Assembly (NCBI GenBank): GCA_937124525.1
Contig: CAKZLA010000327.1
Span: forward strand, 1 to 27,425
Source: an uncultured Desulfobacterium sp.
GTDB lineage: Bacteria; Desulfobacterota; Desulfobacteria; Desulfobacterales; Desulfobacteraceae
Direction: 5' to 3'
DNA: 27,425 bases
Part shown: in pieces, positions 1 to 6,766 of the stretch
Layout: every line of letters starts with the position of its first letter
How positions within the stretch are numbered: position 1 is the first letter of the stretch
Position numbers and translations under genes: made by a program
Notes under the pieces: model-generated
Told to the model about the DNA's origin: nothing
Database searches by the model: none
The model's input: the letters and a program-made list of their open reading frames with translations, nothing else

Positions 1-636
1 ATCAACAGATATGCTTGATTAATACAATCAGTTCGACATGTCAATAAAGAGTTGCGTGAAGCATCAACTGCTAACATTGTCGAGGATGAATACTCAACTC
101 AACCAGCCGATATAATAGTAATAATTCTAATAGAAAGAGGCCTGGCAAATATCATCAAAGCGTAATCAACAGCATCCCTCGTCTGATACTCCCATGCTCC
201 ACCCGCAACAGCCGCAAAAGACTTGAAGAAATACAAGCCCCAAGCGACTGTGGATTTATTTTTTCCATGACCGACAGTTATTGGCAAAGCTGTTTCTCTG
301 TACCTGGAAGATGTTCCGGACATATCTGGAATCACTTGTCCAGATGATCCGGACTTTAATCCATACAAACTTGACTGGAATTGCCACTCGGTTGCTTATT
401 TTCCGTATTTACCGGTTCCAGGGATAAAATCCAGAGTTGCAGATGAAGTTGGAAACCTCGGTCAAACGAATCAACTTTTGATAGGGCGCATTCCCATTTT
501 TTCGCTTGGAGATTCAACTCTTTGATTTATCAAAAAATTTTGTTTTGTATCAATGTAGTGCTGGTTTAATGAAATCGACGGGTTTCATATGGCCGCTGGG
601 TGTCTGGCATTTTTCCCCGGTTGTAGCGGCATATGT
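1..636. other. Region without an intact gene
   Basis: I see no intact gene here. One + strand frame (codons starting at position 1, 4, 7 and so on) is coding-like in pieces: about 19-165, then 187-525, broken by a TAA at 163, a TGA at 184 and a TGA at 268. The downstream part (271-525) has the balanced composition of a real protein, with segments such as AVSLYLEDVPDISG and CHSVAYFPYLPVPG, but no start codon context and no family I recognise. A minus-strand frame (99-368) is open over the same bases. Two small palindromes lie near the end: TTTGAT-TT-ATCAAA at 521-534 and a 6-bp stem ATGAAA/TTTCAT around 569-588. The second could be part of a terminator for the minus-strand regulator that ends at 637. 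Confidence 0.4.
187..525 (+). pseudogene. Possible decayed gene fragment, unidentified
   Basis: The frame stays open from 187 to the TGA at 523-525 except for one TGA at 268-270. The translated segments look protein-like (VIGKAVSLYLEDVPD, then a Cys/Pro-rich stretch, then NLGQTNQLLIGRIPIF). There is no ribosome binding site or start codon, and upstream pieces in the same frame are interrupted at 163 and 184. I could not assign a family. I considered selenocysteine at the TGA at 268 but saw no convincing hairpin downstream. A chance open frame remains possible. Confidence 0.22.
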
Positions 637-1590
637 TTATTTCGCACGGAATTTGGAAGGGGTGGTCCCAAAATGTTTTTTCCATAACCGTCTCAGTTGT
701 TTTGCATCGTGGAAACCGCATTGAATCGCGATGGATTCGACTGAATTATCCGGGTATTGCAACAGATTTTTGCTGTGCTCCAAAACGATTAATGTCGTAT
801 ACTGCTTTATCGTAATGCCGGTGGCTTTTTTAAATAAACGGGTGAGATTTCTTTGGCTGAGGCCAAAGCGTTCGGCCAATGCTTCGATGGTATCGTTTTC
901 TCCGGGATGCGATATGAGCCAATCCTGCAGTTTGTGGACTGCGGGATTGATATGATTCCGATAATCAAGGTAGATTGATTTTTGATGGTGTCCACCATCC
1001 CGTCTGATATACACAACAAGGTCTCTTGCCACTTTTGAAGCCACATTCGGCCCCCAGTTTTTTTCCACAAGGGCCAAAGAAAGATCAATCCCCGATGCAA
1101 TGCCCGCGCTGGTATAAATTCCTTTGTCATGAACAAAAAGGCAGTTGGTTTCCACATGAATTTTTGGATATGTCTTTTGAAGCTCTTTTGTGCGTAACCA
1201 ATGGGTGGTACATCTTTTCCCCTCCAGCAATCCGGTATGGGCCAAAACAAATGAGCTTGTGCAGATGGAACAGAGCTGTACATTGTTTTGATAAGCACTC
1301 TTCAACCAGTCGAAAACTGCACTGGGAACGTCTGCCAACGCATTATCGGAGTATTGCTGATGCTCAATTCCCGGAATAATAATGATGTCATCTTTTTTGG
1401 GATTCAGTTTTGAAAAATGGCGCAGGCGGTTGATAAATACCTCCTGGGAGGCACTGATTTCTGCTTGCCATGAGCAATATTCAACGGTCAGGTCGCATCC
1501 GTGATTTTTTGCTTCTACAAAGGTTTGAAGGGGGCCTGAAAAGTCTAAAAGTTCTATCCCCGGGAATAATAAAAAAATAATTTGTTTCAT
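637..1590 (-). CDS. GlxA-type transcriptional regulator (DJ-1/PfpI + AraC HTH)
   Basis: A 317-residue regulator with the usual two-part layout of the GlxA/FtrA group. Residues 1-195 form a DJ-1/PfpI (class I glutamine amidotransferase-like) domain with the nucleophile-elbow cysteine at Cys110 (QLCSICTSSFVLA) and the following TTHW motif at 128-131 typical of these regulators. Residues 218-315 form an AraC-type double helix-turn-helix, ending in the usual CGFHDAKQLRRLWKKHFGTTPSKFR signature region. The first domain is expected to sense a ligand rather than act as an enzyme. The start lies 3 bases after the stop of the isochorismatase-like gene, so the two are probably co-transcribed and the regulator may control that hydrolase. 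The ligand cannot be told from sequence. Confidence 0.93.
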   Translation of the reverse strand: MKQIIFLLFPGIELLDFSGPLQTFVEAKNHGCDLTVEYCSWQAEISASQEVFINRLRHFSKLNPKKDDIIIIPGIEHQQYSDNALADVPSAVFDWLKSAYQNNVQLCSICTSSFVLAHTGLLEGKRCTTHWLRTKELQKTYPKIHVETNCLFVHDKGIYTSAGIASGIDLSLALVEKNWGPNVASKVARDLVVYIRRDGGHHQKSIYLDYRNHINPAVHKLQDWLISHPGENDTIEALAERFGLSQRNLTRLFKKATGITIKQYTTLIVLEHSKNLLQYPDNSVESIAIQCGFHDAKQLRRLWKKHFGTTPSKFRAK

Positions 1591-1593
1591 ATG

Positions 1594-2175
1594 TCAGGCT
1601 TCGTTAATTATCTGTAATACTTCATGAACCGTTGCGATACGTGCGAATCTTCCATGTAAGACCATTTCTGTTCTGGTTTGAATTTGTTCCACCGTCATTT
1701 TTTCCCCTGTAAAGGGATGTGTGAGTGGAAATGTCAGGGTGGCCTGGGTGACATAATCAACCTCAAACCCCAGGTCCGATGCCACCCGGGTAGTGGTTTC
1801 GCAACACTGCTCCGTGCGGATGCCGCATATGACAAGCCTTTTGATGCCTTCCCGGATTAACATGGGCAGAAGATTGGTTCCCGTAAATGAATTGTGGACT
1901 TGTTTGATCAGCAGAGGCTCTTCTGGCTGATAGTCCAAAAAATCCATTACCCGGAAAAAAGGAGAATTCTCAGAAAAACCAGGATCTTTGTCTTTATGCA
2001 AAATAAAATATATGGGTTGACCAGCCTTACGGAACCCTGTCACCAAAGATTTTATATGCTGTTCAAAATCCTTGGGGCCTCTGCTTTCCCAAAATACCTC
2101 ACCTCTTGCCTTAAAAGATTCTTGCACATCAACAACGATTAAAGCGATTTTTTTATCAGCCTTTATGTGGGTCAT
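1594..2175 (-). CDS. Isochorismatase-family cysteine hydrolase
   Basis: A 193-residue protein of the usual size for this family. The catalytic triad is visible: Asp16 in IALIVVDVQESF, Lys91 in LLIKQVHNSFTGT and Cys124 in the GIRTEQCCETT nucleophile motif. Members hydrolyse isochorismate, nicotinamide, N-carbamoyl amines and related amides, and the sequence does not tell which substrate applies. The start is supported by a strong purine-rich ribosome binding site (GGAAGGAAGG) just upstream, and by a sigma-70-like promoter 40 bases before the ATG. It is the first gene of a two-gene minus-strand operon with the GlxA-type regulator, a pairing often seen in small catabolic or amide-hydrolysis units. 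Confidence 0.92.
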   Translation of the reverse strand: MTHIKADKKIALIVVDVQESFKARGEVFWESRGPKDFEQHIKSLVTGFRKAGQPIYFILHKDKDPGFSENSPFFRVMDFLDYQPEEPLLIKQVHNSFTGTNLLPMLIREGIKRLVICGIRTEQCCETTTRVASDLGFEVDYVTQATLTFPLTHPFTGEKMTVEQIQTRTEMVLHGRFARIATVHEVLQIINEA

Positions 2176-2214
2176 TTGCCTTCCTTCCTTTTTTAATTGT
2201 TATTATCATTATCC

Positions 2215-2243
2215 ATTATAGAAAGGCTAAGGAAATATTGAAA
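2215..2243 (-). promoter_or_regulatory. Sigma-70-like promoter of the isochorismatase/regulator operon
   Basis: Read on the minus strand, a TTTCAA -35 box (complement of 2238-2243) is followed after exactly 17 bases by a perfect TATAAT -10 box (complement of 2215-2220). The ATG follows about 40 bases downstream. A second TATAAT lies a little further upstream (complement near 2250), without a clear -35. Confidence 0.5.
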
Positions 2244-2426
2244 GGACATTATACGGTCATTTTTGGCCATATAAAGGTAAATCACTATATCTTTGCCGGG
2301 ATAGCCCCACAGGCCTTTTTTTGCTTGATTATTCGACAGGCTGTTAGATTCTTATCTCTTATTTTCGTGTTATTTTGGCAAGAGAATCAGAAAGCCTTTT
2401 TGGTTCTGGCTCGTCCAGGTTAGGCA

Positions 2427-2903
2427 TCAGGAAGATGTCAGTCGTACTACCCTGTGGGTAATTATCATGATCAACAGCACGGATGCCCCGAACAGGTAAA
2501 TCCCTCCGTGTACCTGAACGCTTACAACAACACCTAACTTTACGGTCACCACCATGATTGCCACCACCATGACATCAAGCATGGCCCACCGTCCATACTC
2601 ATGCATGAGATGGAGGTGGCGCTCAAGAACTTTCCGGTCTTCGGAGCCACTGGTGAGAATTTTGAACAATACTAAAATCTTCAGAATCGGCATGACAATA
2701 CTGAAACCGGTAATAATCAGAAAGAGGATGATCCTGCCGTTGATCAGCAGTTCATACATGCCGGACACCATGGAGAACGAGTGCCGGATATAGATGAATT
2801 TCTTGATGGTAATTAACGGTGTCACCAGGCCGGCAACCAGTAGAAGCCCGGCCAGGAGCAGCAGCCATCGGAGAAATGTTGATTCTATCTTAGTCAGTGC
2901 CAT
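2427..2903 (-). CDS. PqiA-like (paraquat-inducible protein A family) inner-membrane protein
   Basis: A 158-residue hydrophobic protein with four predicted membrane helices, roughly residues 10-30, 53-77, 107-127 and 131-151. The central LIITGFSIVMPILKILVLF and the RWAMLDVMVVAIMVVTVKLG segment match the single-domain PqiA pattern, with its MLD motif and a final helix after GGIYLFGASVLL. PqiA proteins are inner-membrane partners of MCE lipid-transport systems or of stress responses, and no MCE gene is seen here. Single-domain versions like this one are common in Proteobacteria and of unknown role. The ribosome binding site is weak and the start is the first ATG of the frame. It stands alone between the minus-strand hydrolase operon and a + strand gene. 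Confidence 0.78.
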   Translation of the reverse strand: MALTKIESTFLRWLLLLAGLLLVAGLVTPLITIKKFIYIRHSFSMVSGMYELLINGRIILFLIITGFSIVMPILKILVLFKILTSGSEDRKVLERHLHLMHEYGRWAMLDVMVVAIMVVTVKLGVVVSVQVHGGIYLFGASVLLIMIITHRVVRLTSS

Positions 2904-3284
2904 ATTAGCGGTACTTCTACTAACTTCGACAATCCTTGTAAAGCCAAATATGATGGTCCTGTAAAAAGTCGGGGTTTAAAATTGCCCCAAGGAATTCAAG
3001 TCTATCTTTTTTTCACCCTGCAAAAAATGCTGACACCTATCTTGTTCGATCACAGATTGTCTATTTTTAAATCAACTATGTATAAACGATTTTTTTTAAG
3101 GAACAGCTTGTTATTGGAAACAGTTGTGATTTTCTTTTCTGGCGCATCTGAAGTTAAGAAGGTGATGGTATGATATTTGCATTTACCTCTTCTAATGCCA
3201 ACGGAAAGTATATTCGGGCACTCATCATTTAATACCCATCTATAGAACAAATGAAAAATGGGGCGTTATAAAAAGGAGGCTAGA
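2904..3284. other. Intergenic region, no recognisable element
   Basis: This AT-rich stretch separates two divergent genes. Two open frames of 63-66 codons exist but lack ribosome binding sites, overlap each other on opposite strands and have unlikely composition. I see no clear promoter. The only firm signal is the AGGAGG at 3274-3279 that sets the start of the next gene. Confidence 0.5.
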
Positions 3285-4667
3285 ATGGGGCAAGTTGCAT
3301 TAGACCAACAGAGTTTAATTCCACCGTTATTTTCAGATCATTCAAATTACATAGATTATTGTCTTGAATTGGCCGCTTCTAAGGTAATTGGTTTTGACAG
3401 CATTTTTGATTTTGAAAAGCAAACAGACTCAATCAATGCCTATATGAATCTTAACACATTAAAAAGACCGAAAAATCTTGTGTTTTTAGATGATAAAACC
3501 CTTAAACACGGTGATTATCTTAAGGCTTTGAAATTAATTATAGACGGTAAATTATTTACGGAACACTTTGCAGCGGGTGAAGCAACACGGCTGAATTTAG
3601 GGACGAAGTACTTGATTAATTTATCAAAAGATCTGACGTTCGGTAAAATGATGGAAATGATCAATCAAGAAAAAGGCACCCGAATTTCAGAAGACTTTAT
3701 CCGAAATCAGATATTGTGCAGCCCGTCTGATCTTTTGCCGCTGTCTCTGGGGGTCCGGCACATGCTCCAGTATGCCTATGATATCTGTTTGTTATCAAAA
3801 TCATTGGGATACGATCCAAAACAAGTCCTTTTAAAGCAACGAATGCTGATCGTTTTAAATGAAGCCACCGCTGATATCATCATTGATGAGTTTATTAATC
3901 ACCGGTTTTATGGTTTTAAACAGCAAAATATTTTTTTCATGATCCAAAAGGCATACCATGGCATTACGCTTAAAAATAAAGCCGTTTACTATGATCTTTT
4001 GGCACCCAAGCGTCTCCATAATCATGGTCATATAGCCATCCAGCAAACCATGCCCAATGCGATTTTTAACATCAAAAAAAAGAATTCCCTAAATTATTTG
4101 AGCAGTGATGAATTTTACAGTTTATTGAAAGATATGGACATGAAAATATCTTATAATATTGAGGATCTTTCTTATTTGATGGGCTCAATTGATCAAGAGG
4201 GCCTGGCTCTTGCTTTGAAAAAAAATAAAGAGGGATATCATATGTTGATGGAAGTGCTTCCCAATAATTCAGAGGCACCTCAGAAAGGTGGTATGGCAGC
4301 ATTTGATCCAATTTTAAACCAGGATATCATGATTGAGAGCTTTCAACTCAATGGGATCGAGAATCATCAAATTGAATTTTTAAATAAAAATATCAATTAT
4401 TATCCTGAACCACATGTGGCATGGGAGCAGGTAGAAAAATATGGTTTGGAAATGCACATTACAGTTAAAGACGGGTTTCTCTATTTTCAACCCATTATCG
4501 GAGACATCAATTTTTTGGTAAAAACACTGATTTTTACCCGGAAAAAAGCGTGTTCCATAAAAGCATGGAAATCAGCGACCACAACACCTTTGGCATTTAA
4601 TTCTATGTATGTGCAGGACCAGCAGAAAGGATTTTACGATTATGCGAAGGATTATTGTGATCTATAA
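3285..4667 (+). CDS. Divergent UDP-sugar pyrophosphorylase-like nucleotidyltransferase
   Basis: A 460-residue protein. I place the start at the second in-frame ATG because a perfect AGGAGG (3274-3279) sits 5 bases before it; the earlier ATG at 3258 has no such site. Residues 94-110 (HFAAGEATRLNLGTKYL) resemble the GG-x-GTRLG-x-x-x-PK nucleotide-binding loop of UTP-sugar-1-phosphate uridylyltransferases of the eukaryotic UDPGP type, with Lys108 in the place of the conserved lysine. A long central region and a GDINFLVK-like stretch near residue 402 fit a GT-A-type fold followed by an extra domain. The first glycine of the loop is replaced by alanine, so activity is uncertain. The gene is visibly more AT-rich and AT-ending in codon use than the genes after 5344, which suggests a different history. 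It stands alone. Confidence 0.55.
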   Translation: MGQVALDQQSLIPPLFSDHSNYIDYCLELAASKVIGFDSIFDFEKQTDSINAYMNLNTLKRPKNLVFLDDKTLKHGDYLKALKLIIDGKLFTEHFAAGEATRLNLGTKYLINLSKDLTFGKMMEMINQEKGTRISEDFIRNQILCSPSDLLPLSLGVRHMLQYAYDICLLSKSLGYDPKQVLLKQRMLIVLNEATADIIIDEFINHRFYGFKQQNIFFMIQKAYHGITLKNKAVYYDLLAPKRLHNHGHIAIQQTMPNAIFNIKKKNSLNYLSSDEFYSLLKDMDMKISYNIEDLSYLMGSIDQEGLALALKKNKEGYHMLMEVLPNNSEAPQKGGMAAFDPILNQDIMIESFQLNGIENHQIEFLNKNINYYPEPHVAWEQVEKYGLEMHITVKDGFLYFQPIIGDINFLVKTLIFTRKKACSIKAWKSATTTPLAFNSMYVQDQQKGFYDYAKDYCDL

Positions 4668-4700
4668 GATACGTCTATAACTGCTTAAAATTTATAATAT

Positions 4701-4822
4701 ACGTTATCGGAAATAAGCATTTCCCTCTGAAACCTCATTACCACATAAGCGGGAATCCATTTCAGGCATTCTGGATTCCAATTTCCGTGGGAATGATGCA
4801 AATTTTTTATTTCCGATAATGT
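4701..4822. repeat. MITE-like element with imperfect terminal inverted repeats
   Basis: A 122-bp element bounded by ACGTTATCGGAAATAA (4701-4716) and its near-perfect complement TTATTTCCGATAATGT (4807-4822), one mismatch in 16. Thirteen consecutive bases pair perfectly. Inside lies a second inverted pair, GGAATCCA at 4752-4759 and TGGATTCC at 4772-4779, in a GCGGGAATCC context that resembles dispersed intergenic palindromes of Desulfobacterota. No coding capacity. It lies directly after the stop of the preceding gene and could act as a transcript-end structure. Confidence 0.6.
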
Positions 4823-4829
4823 CCAATAT

Positions 4830-5015
4830 TTAACCATTGTCAATGCCGGGCTTGATCACAACATCGGACGCCCCCCGATCGCTAATGAAGCCTCCGGCCG
4901 GGAAAATAGGAATGCGTCCATCAAAACATGCCTCCTGTATCCGGTTCTGAATCTGTGATTCAGGAGGGGAACATTCATAGGTACCAGAAACCTTTTTGGT
5001 TGCGGTTTGTCCAGG
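4830..5015 (-). pseudogene. Possible 3' remnant of an unidentified gene
   Basis: On the minus strand a frame free of stops runs from a TAG (complement of 5016-5018) to a TAA (complement of 4830-4832), and its last 35 codons are strongly protein-like (FDGRIPIFPAGGFISDRG, ending VVIKPGIDNG). It has no start codon. A different minus-strand frame (4856-5230) is also open over part of it and looks random. I read this as the decayed tail of a gene that was disrupted, perhaps when the repeat next to it arrived, but I cannot name the family. Confidence 0.25.
4947..4967. repeat. Short hairpin
   Basis: CTGAATC-TGT-GATTCAG forms a perfect 7-bp stem with a 3-base loop at 4947-4963. A competing outer pairing, CCTCCTG at 4931-4937 with CAGGAGG at 4961-4967, overlaps it. 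There is no T-run, so a simple terminator is unlikely. Confidence 0.35.
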
Positions 5016-5032
5016 CTATGCTGTTTATTAAT

Positions 5033-5125
5033 CGAACACTGTACGAAGATATAACACTGTTGGGGATGGGCATGTTTTCTCATCAAATGCCACTGATAAA
5101 TTGTAGTGTTCGAATTTCGAACACT
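5033..5125. promoter_or_regulatory. Palindromic candidate enhancer (UAS) for a sigma-54 activator
   Basis: A perfect inverted repeat with 10-bp arms, AGTGTTCGAA and TTCGAACACT, around a single T lies at 5105-5125. Upstream, the same AACACT core recurs twice as a direct repeat, AACACTGT at 5035-5042 and at 5053-5060 (18-bp spacing), the first preceded by TCGAACACT like the palindrome arm. The sites lie about 140-230 bp upstream of the -24/-12 promoter, the usual place for binding sites of AcoR/NtrC-type activators. No such activator gene is present in the window. Confidence 0.5.
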
Positions 5126-5207
5126 TAAGACTTTCTTTTCGCGCCGTGTCTTTCCTTTTTTCTGTTTTTTTGATTGATGTTCGCATGGGGATAATTGTTG
5201 TAAGATG

Positions 5208-5230
5208 TTGAAATAATAATTATTTTTCAA
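5208..5230. promoter_or_regulatory. AT-rich near-palindrome, possible DNA-bending site
   Basis: TTGAAA at 5208-5213 and TTTCAA at 5225-5230 flank an 11-base A/T-only core. The block lies between the candidate enhancer and the sigma-54 promoter, where IHF-type bending sites are common. It does not match the IHF consensus well, so the assignment is tentative. Confidence 0.25.
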
Positions 5231-5264
5231 TATTTAAACTCTGATATAATCCGCTTTTTCAAAG

Positions 5265-5280
5265 TGGCATACCGCTTGCA
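5265..5280 (+). promoter_or_regulatory. Sigma-54 (-24/-12) promoter of the acetoin dehydrogenase locus
   Basis: TGGCATACCGCTTGCA matches the TGGCACG-N4-TTGCW consensus with the invariant GG and GC correctly spaced. Transcription would begin about 5291, some 50 bases before the E2 start codon. Sigma-54 control through AcoR is the known mode of regulation for aco operons in several bacteria, which supports both the promoter and the acetoin assignment. Confidence 0.82.
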
Positions 5281-5343
5281 TTTAAGGATGCTATCTGTTG
5301 TTCACAAGTTCCTATTTGATATAATTGAGAGGAGGAAGGCACA

Positions 5344-6696
5344 TTGACTGTTCATGTAACAATGCCGAAACTTGGCATGACAATGAAAGTGGGGAAGGTT
5401 TCCAAATGGTTTAAAAAAGAAGGGGATGCGGTTGAAAAAGGAGAAGAACTTTTTGAGGTTGAAACCGAAAAAATAACCAATAAGATCGAATCAACGGGAA
5501 CCGGAACGCTGTTTCAGATTGTGGTCGCAGTCGGTGAGACCGTACCCATTGGGACCATCCTGGCAGTTATCGCTGGGGAAAACGAACAACCAGAGCGCAT
5601 TAAAGGCCTCCAGGCAGGTGAAGTGGTTGAGGCAGATAGTGGTGAATGTAAATCGCAAAAATCCAAAAAACCTGAAGAAGTGCCCAAAGAAACAAAACGA
5701 ATCCTATCCACACCTTCTGCCCGTCGGGTGGCCAAAGAATTGGGTGTTGATATCTCCTTGGTACCGGGAACAGGCCCTGATGGAAAGATCAAAGAAGGGG
5801 ATGTCATCAAATTTCATGAAGAAGGACCTCCTGCTCCCAAAATCACTCCTCTGGCTGCAGAAATGGCCAAACAGGAGGGCGTGGACCTTTCTGAAATCAC
5901 CGGGACCGGGGAAAATGGCAAAATCACCCGGAGCGATATTGAGCAATTCCTTGCAGGGCCAACAGAGGAAGTTCAGGAGGAGCCCTCCGGGTTCTCCGAG
6001 GCCCCGGGAGTCAAGGTTATCCCCTTTGAGGGAATGCGCAAAGCCATTGCAGAGAATATGCACGCAAGTCTCCAGAATGCCGCCCAGTTGACCGCCTTTA
6101 CAGAGGTGGATGTCACGGAAATGGTTCGCTTCAAGGATCTTATCAAAGCGGAATATAAGGGTGATGATTCTGTAAGGATTTCATACAACGATATCATTGT
6201 CATGGCAACGGCCCGGGCACTGGTACGGCATCCCATAATGAATTCCACCCTGGTAGGGGAAGAGATTCTGCTCTTTGATACCGTAAACCTGGGGATTGCG
6301 GTTGCACTTCCCGAGGGACTTATTGTTCCTAAGGTTCGCAATGCTGAAAACAAACCCCTGCTGCAAATAGCAAGGGAGGTCAGGCAATTGGCAAAAAAGG
6401 CCCGGGAAGGGGGATTGACTGTGGAGGAGGTGACAAACGGAACCTTCACCATCAGCAATGTCAGCATGCTCGGTATGGATGGATTTACACCGGTGCTGAA
6501 TCCGCCGGAAACCGGGATTTTAGGGGTTGGCCGTGTGATTGAAAAACCCGGCGTTTTTAAAGGTGAGATTGCCATCCGACATATGATGACACTGAGTCTG
6601 ACCTTTGATCACAGGGTTGTTGACGGAGCCCCGGCCATGACGTTTTTAAGGGATCTGGCCCGTTATCTTGAACAGCCTACGCTGATGATGGCTTGA
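5344..6696 (+). CDS. acoC: Dihydrolipoyl acyltransferase (E2) of acetoin dehydrogenase type
   Basis: E2 core of a 2-oxoacid dehydrogenase complex; it moves the acyl group from E1 to CoA on a swinging lipoyl arm. The start is a TTG with GAGGAGGA about 8 bases upstream. Residues 1-77 are a lipoyl domain with the lipoylated Lys43 in VETEKITNK. Two peripheral subunit-binding domains follow in tandem, about 119-156 (STPSARRVAKELGVD...GTGPDGKI) and 166-203 (PLAAEMAKQEGVD...GTGENGKI), separated by linkers. Residues 222-450 are the CoA acyltransferase domain with the catalytic DHRVVDG motif (His423, Asp427). Most bacterial E2 proteins have one binding domain, so two is notable. Ordered before E3 and driven by a sigma-54 promoter, it fits an acetoin (aco) complex; a pyruvate or branched-chain complex is the main alternative. 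Confidence 0.9.
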   Translation: MTVHVTMPKLGMTMKVGKVSKWFKKEGDAVEKGEELFEVETEKITNKIESTGTGTLFQIVVAVGETVPIGTILAVIAGENEQPERIKGLQAGEVVEADSGECKSQKSKKPEEVPKETKRILSTPSARRVAKELGVDISLVPGTGPDGKIKEGDVIKFHEEGPPAPKITPLAAEMAKQEGVDLSEITGTGENGKITRSDIEQFLAGPTEEVQEEPSGFSEAPGVKVIPFEGMRKAIAENMHASLQNAAQLTAFTEVDVTEMVRFKDLIKAEYKGDDSVRISYNDIIVMATARALVRHPIMNSTLVGEEILLFDTVNLGIAVALPEGLIVPKVRNAENKPLLQIAREVRQLAKKAREGGLTVEEVTNGTFTISNVSMLGMDGFTPVLNPPETGILGVGRVIEKPGVFKGEIAIRHMMTLSLTFDHRVVDGAPAMTFLRDLARYLEQPTLMMA

Positions 6697-6766
6697 CCCC
6701 GTTGAAATCTTGACTGTTAAGAGTGGATAATGTTGTGATCAAGCCCAATTCAAACAAGGAGTAATA

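Noticed and set aside
99..368. Minus-strand ORF of 89 codons
   Set aside because: No ribosome binding site or recognisable family, and the opposite strand is equally coding-like.
506..815. Small + strand ORFs over the 3' end of the GlxA-type regulator
   Set aside because: They mostly overlap a clear gene on the other strand, and their composition is not protein-like.
2238..2423. 61-codon + strand ORF upstream of the PqiA-like gene
   Set aside because: It overlaps the predicted promoter of the isochorismatase operon and has no ribosome binding site or recognisable sequence.
4856..5230. 124-codon minus-strand ORF before the sigma-54 promoter
   Set aside because: It runs through the candidate enhancer palindrome, has a random-looking lysine/glutamine-rich composition, and competes with a better frame over 4830-5015.
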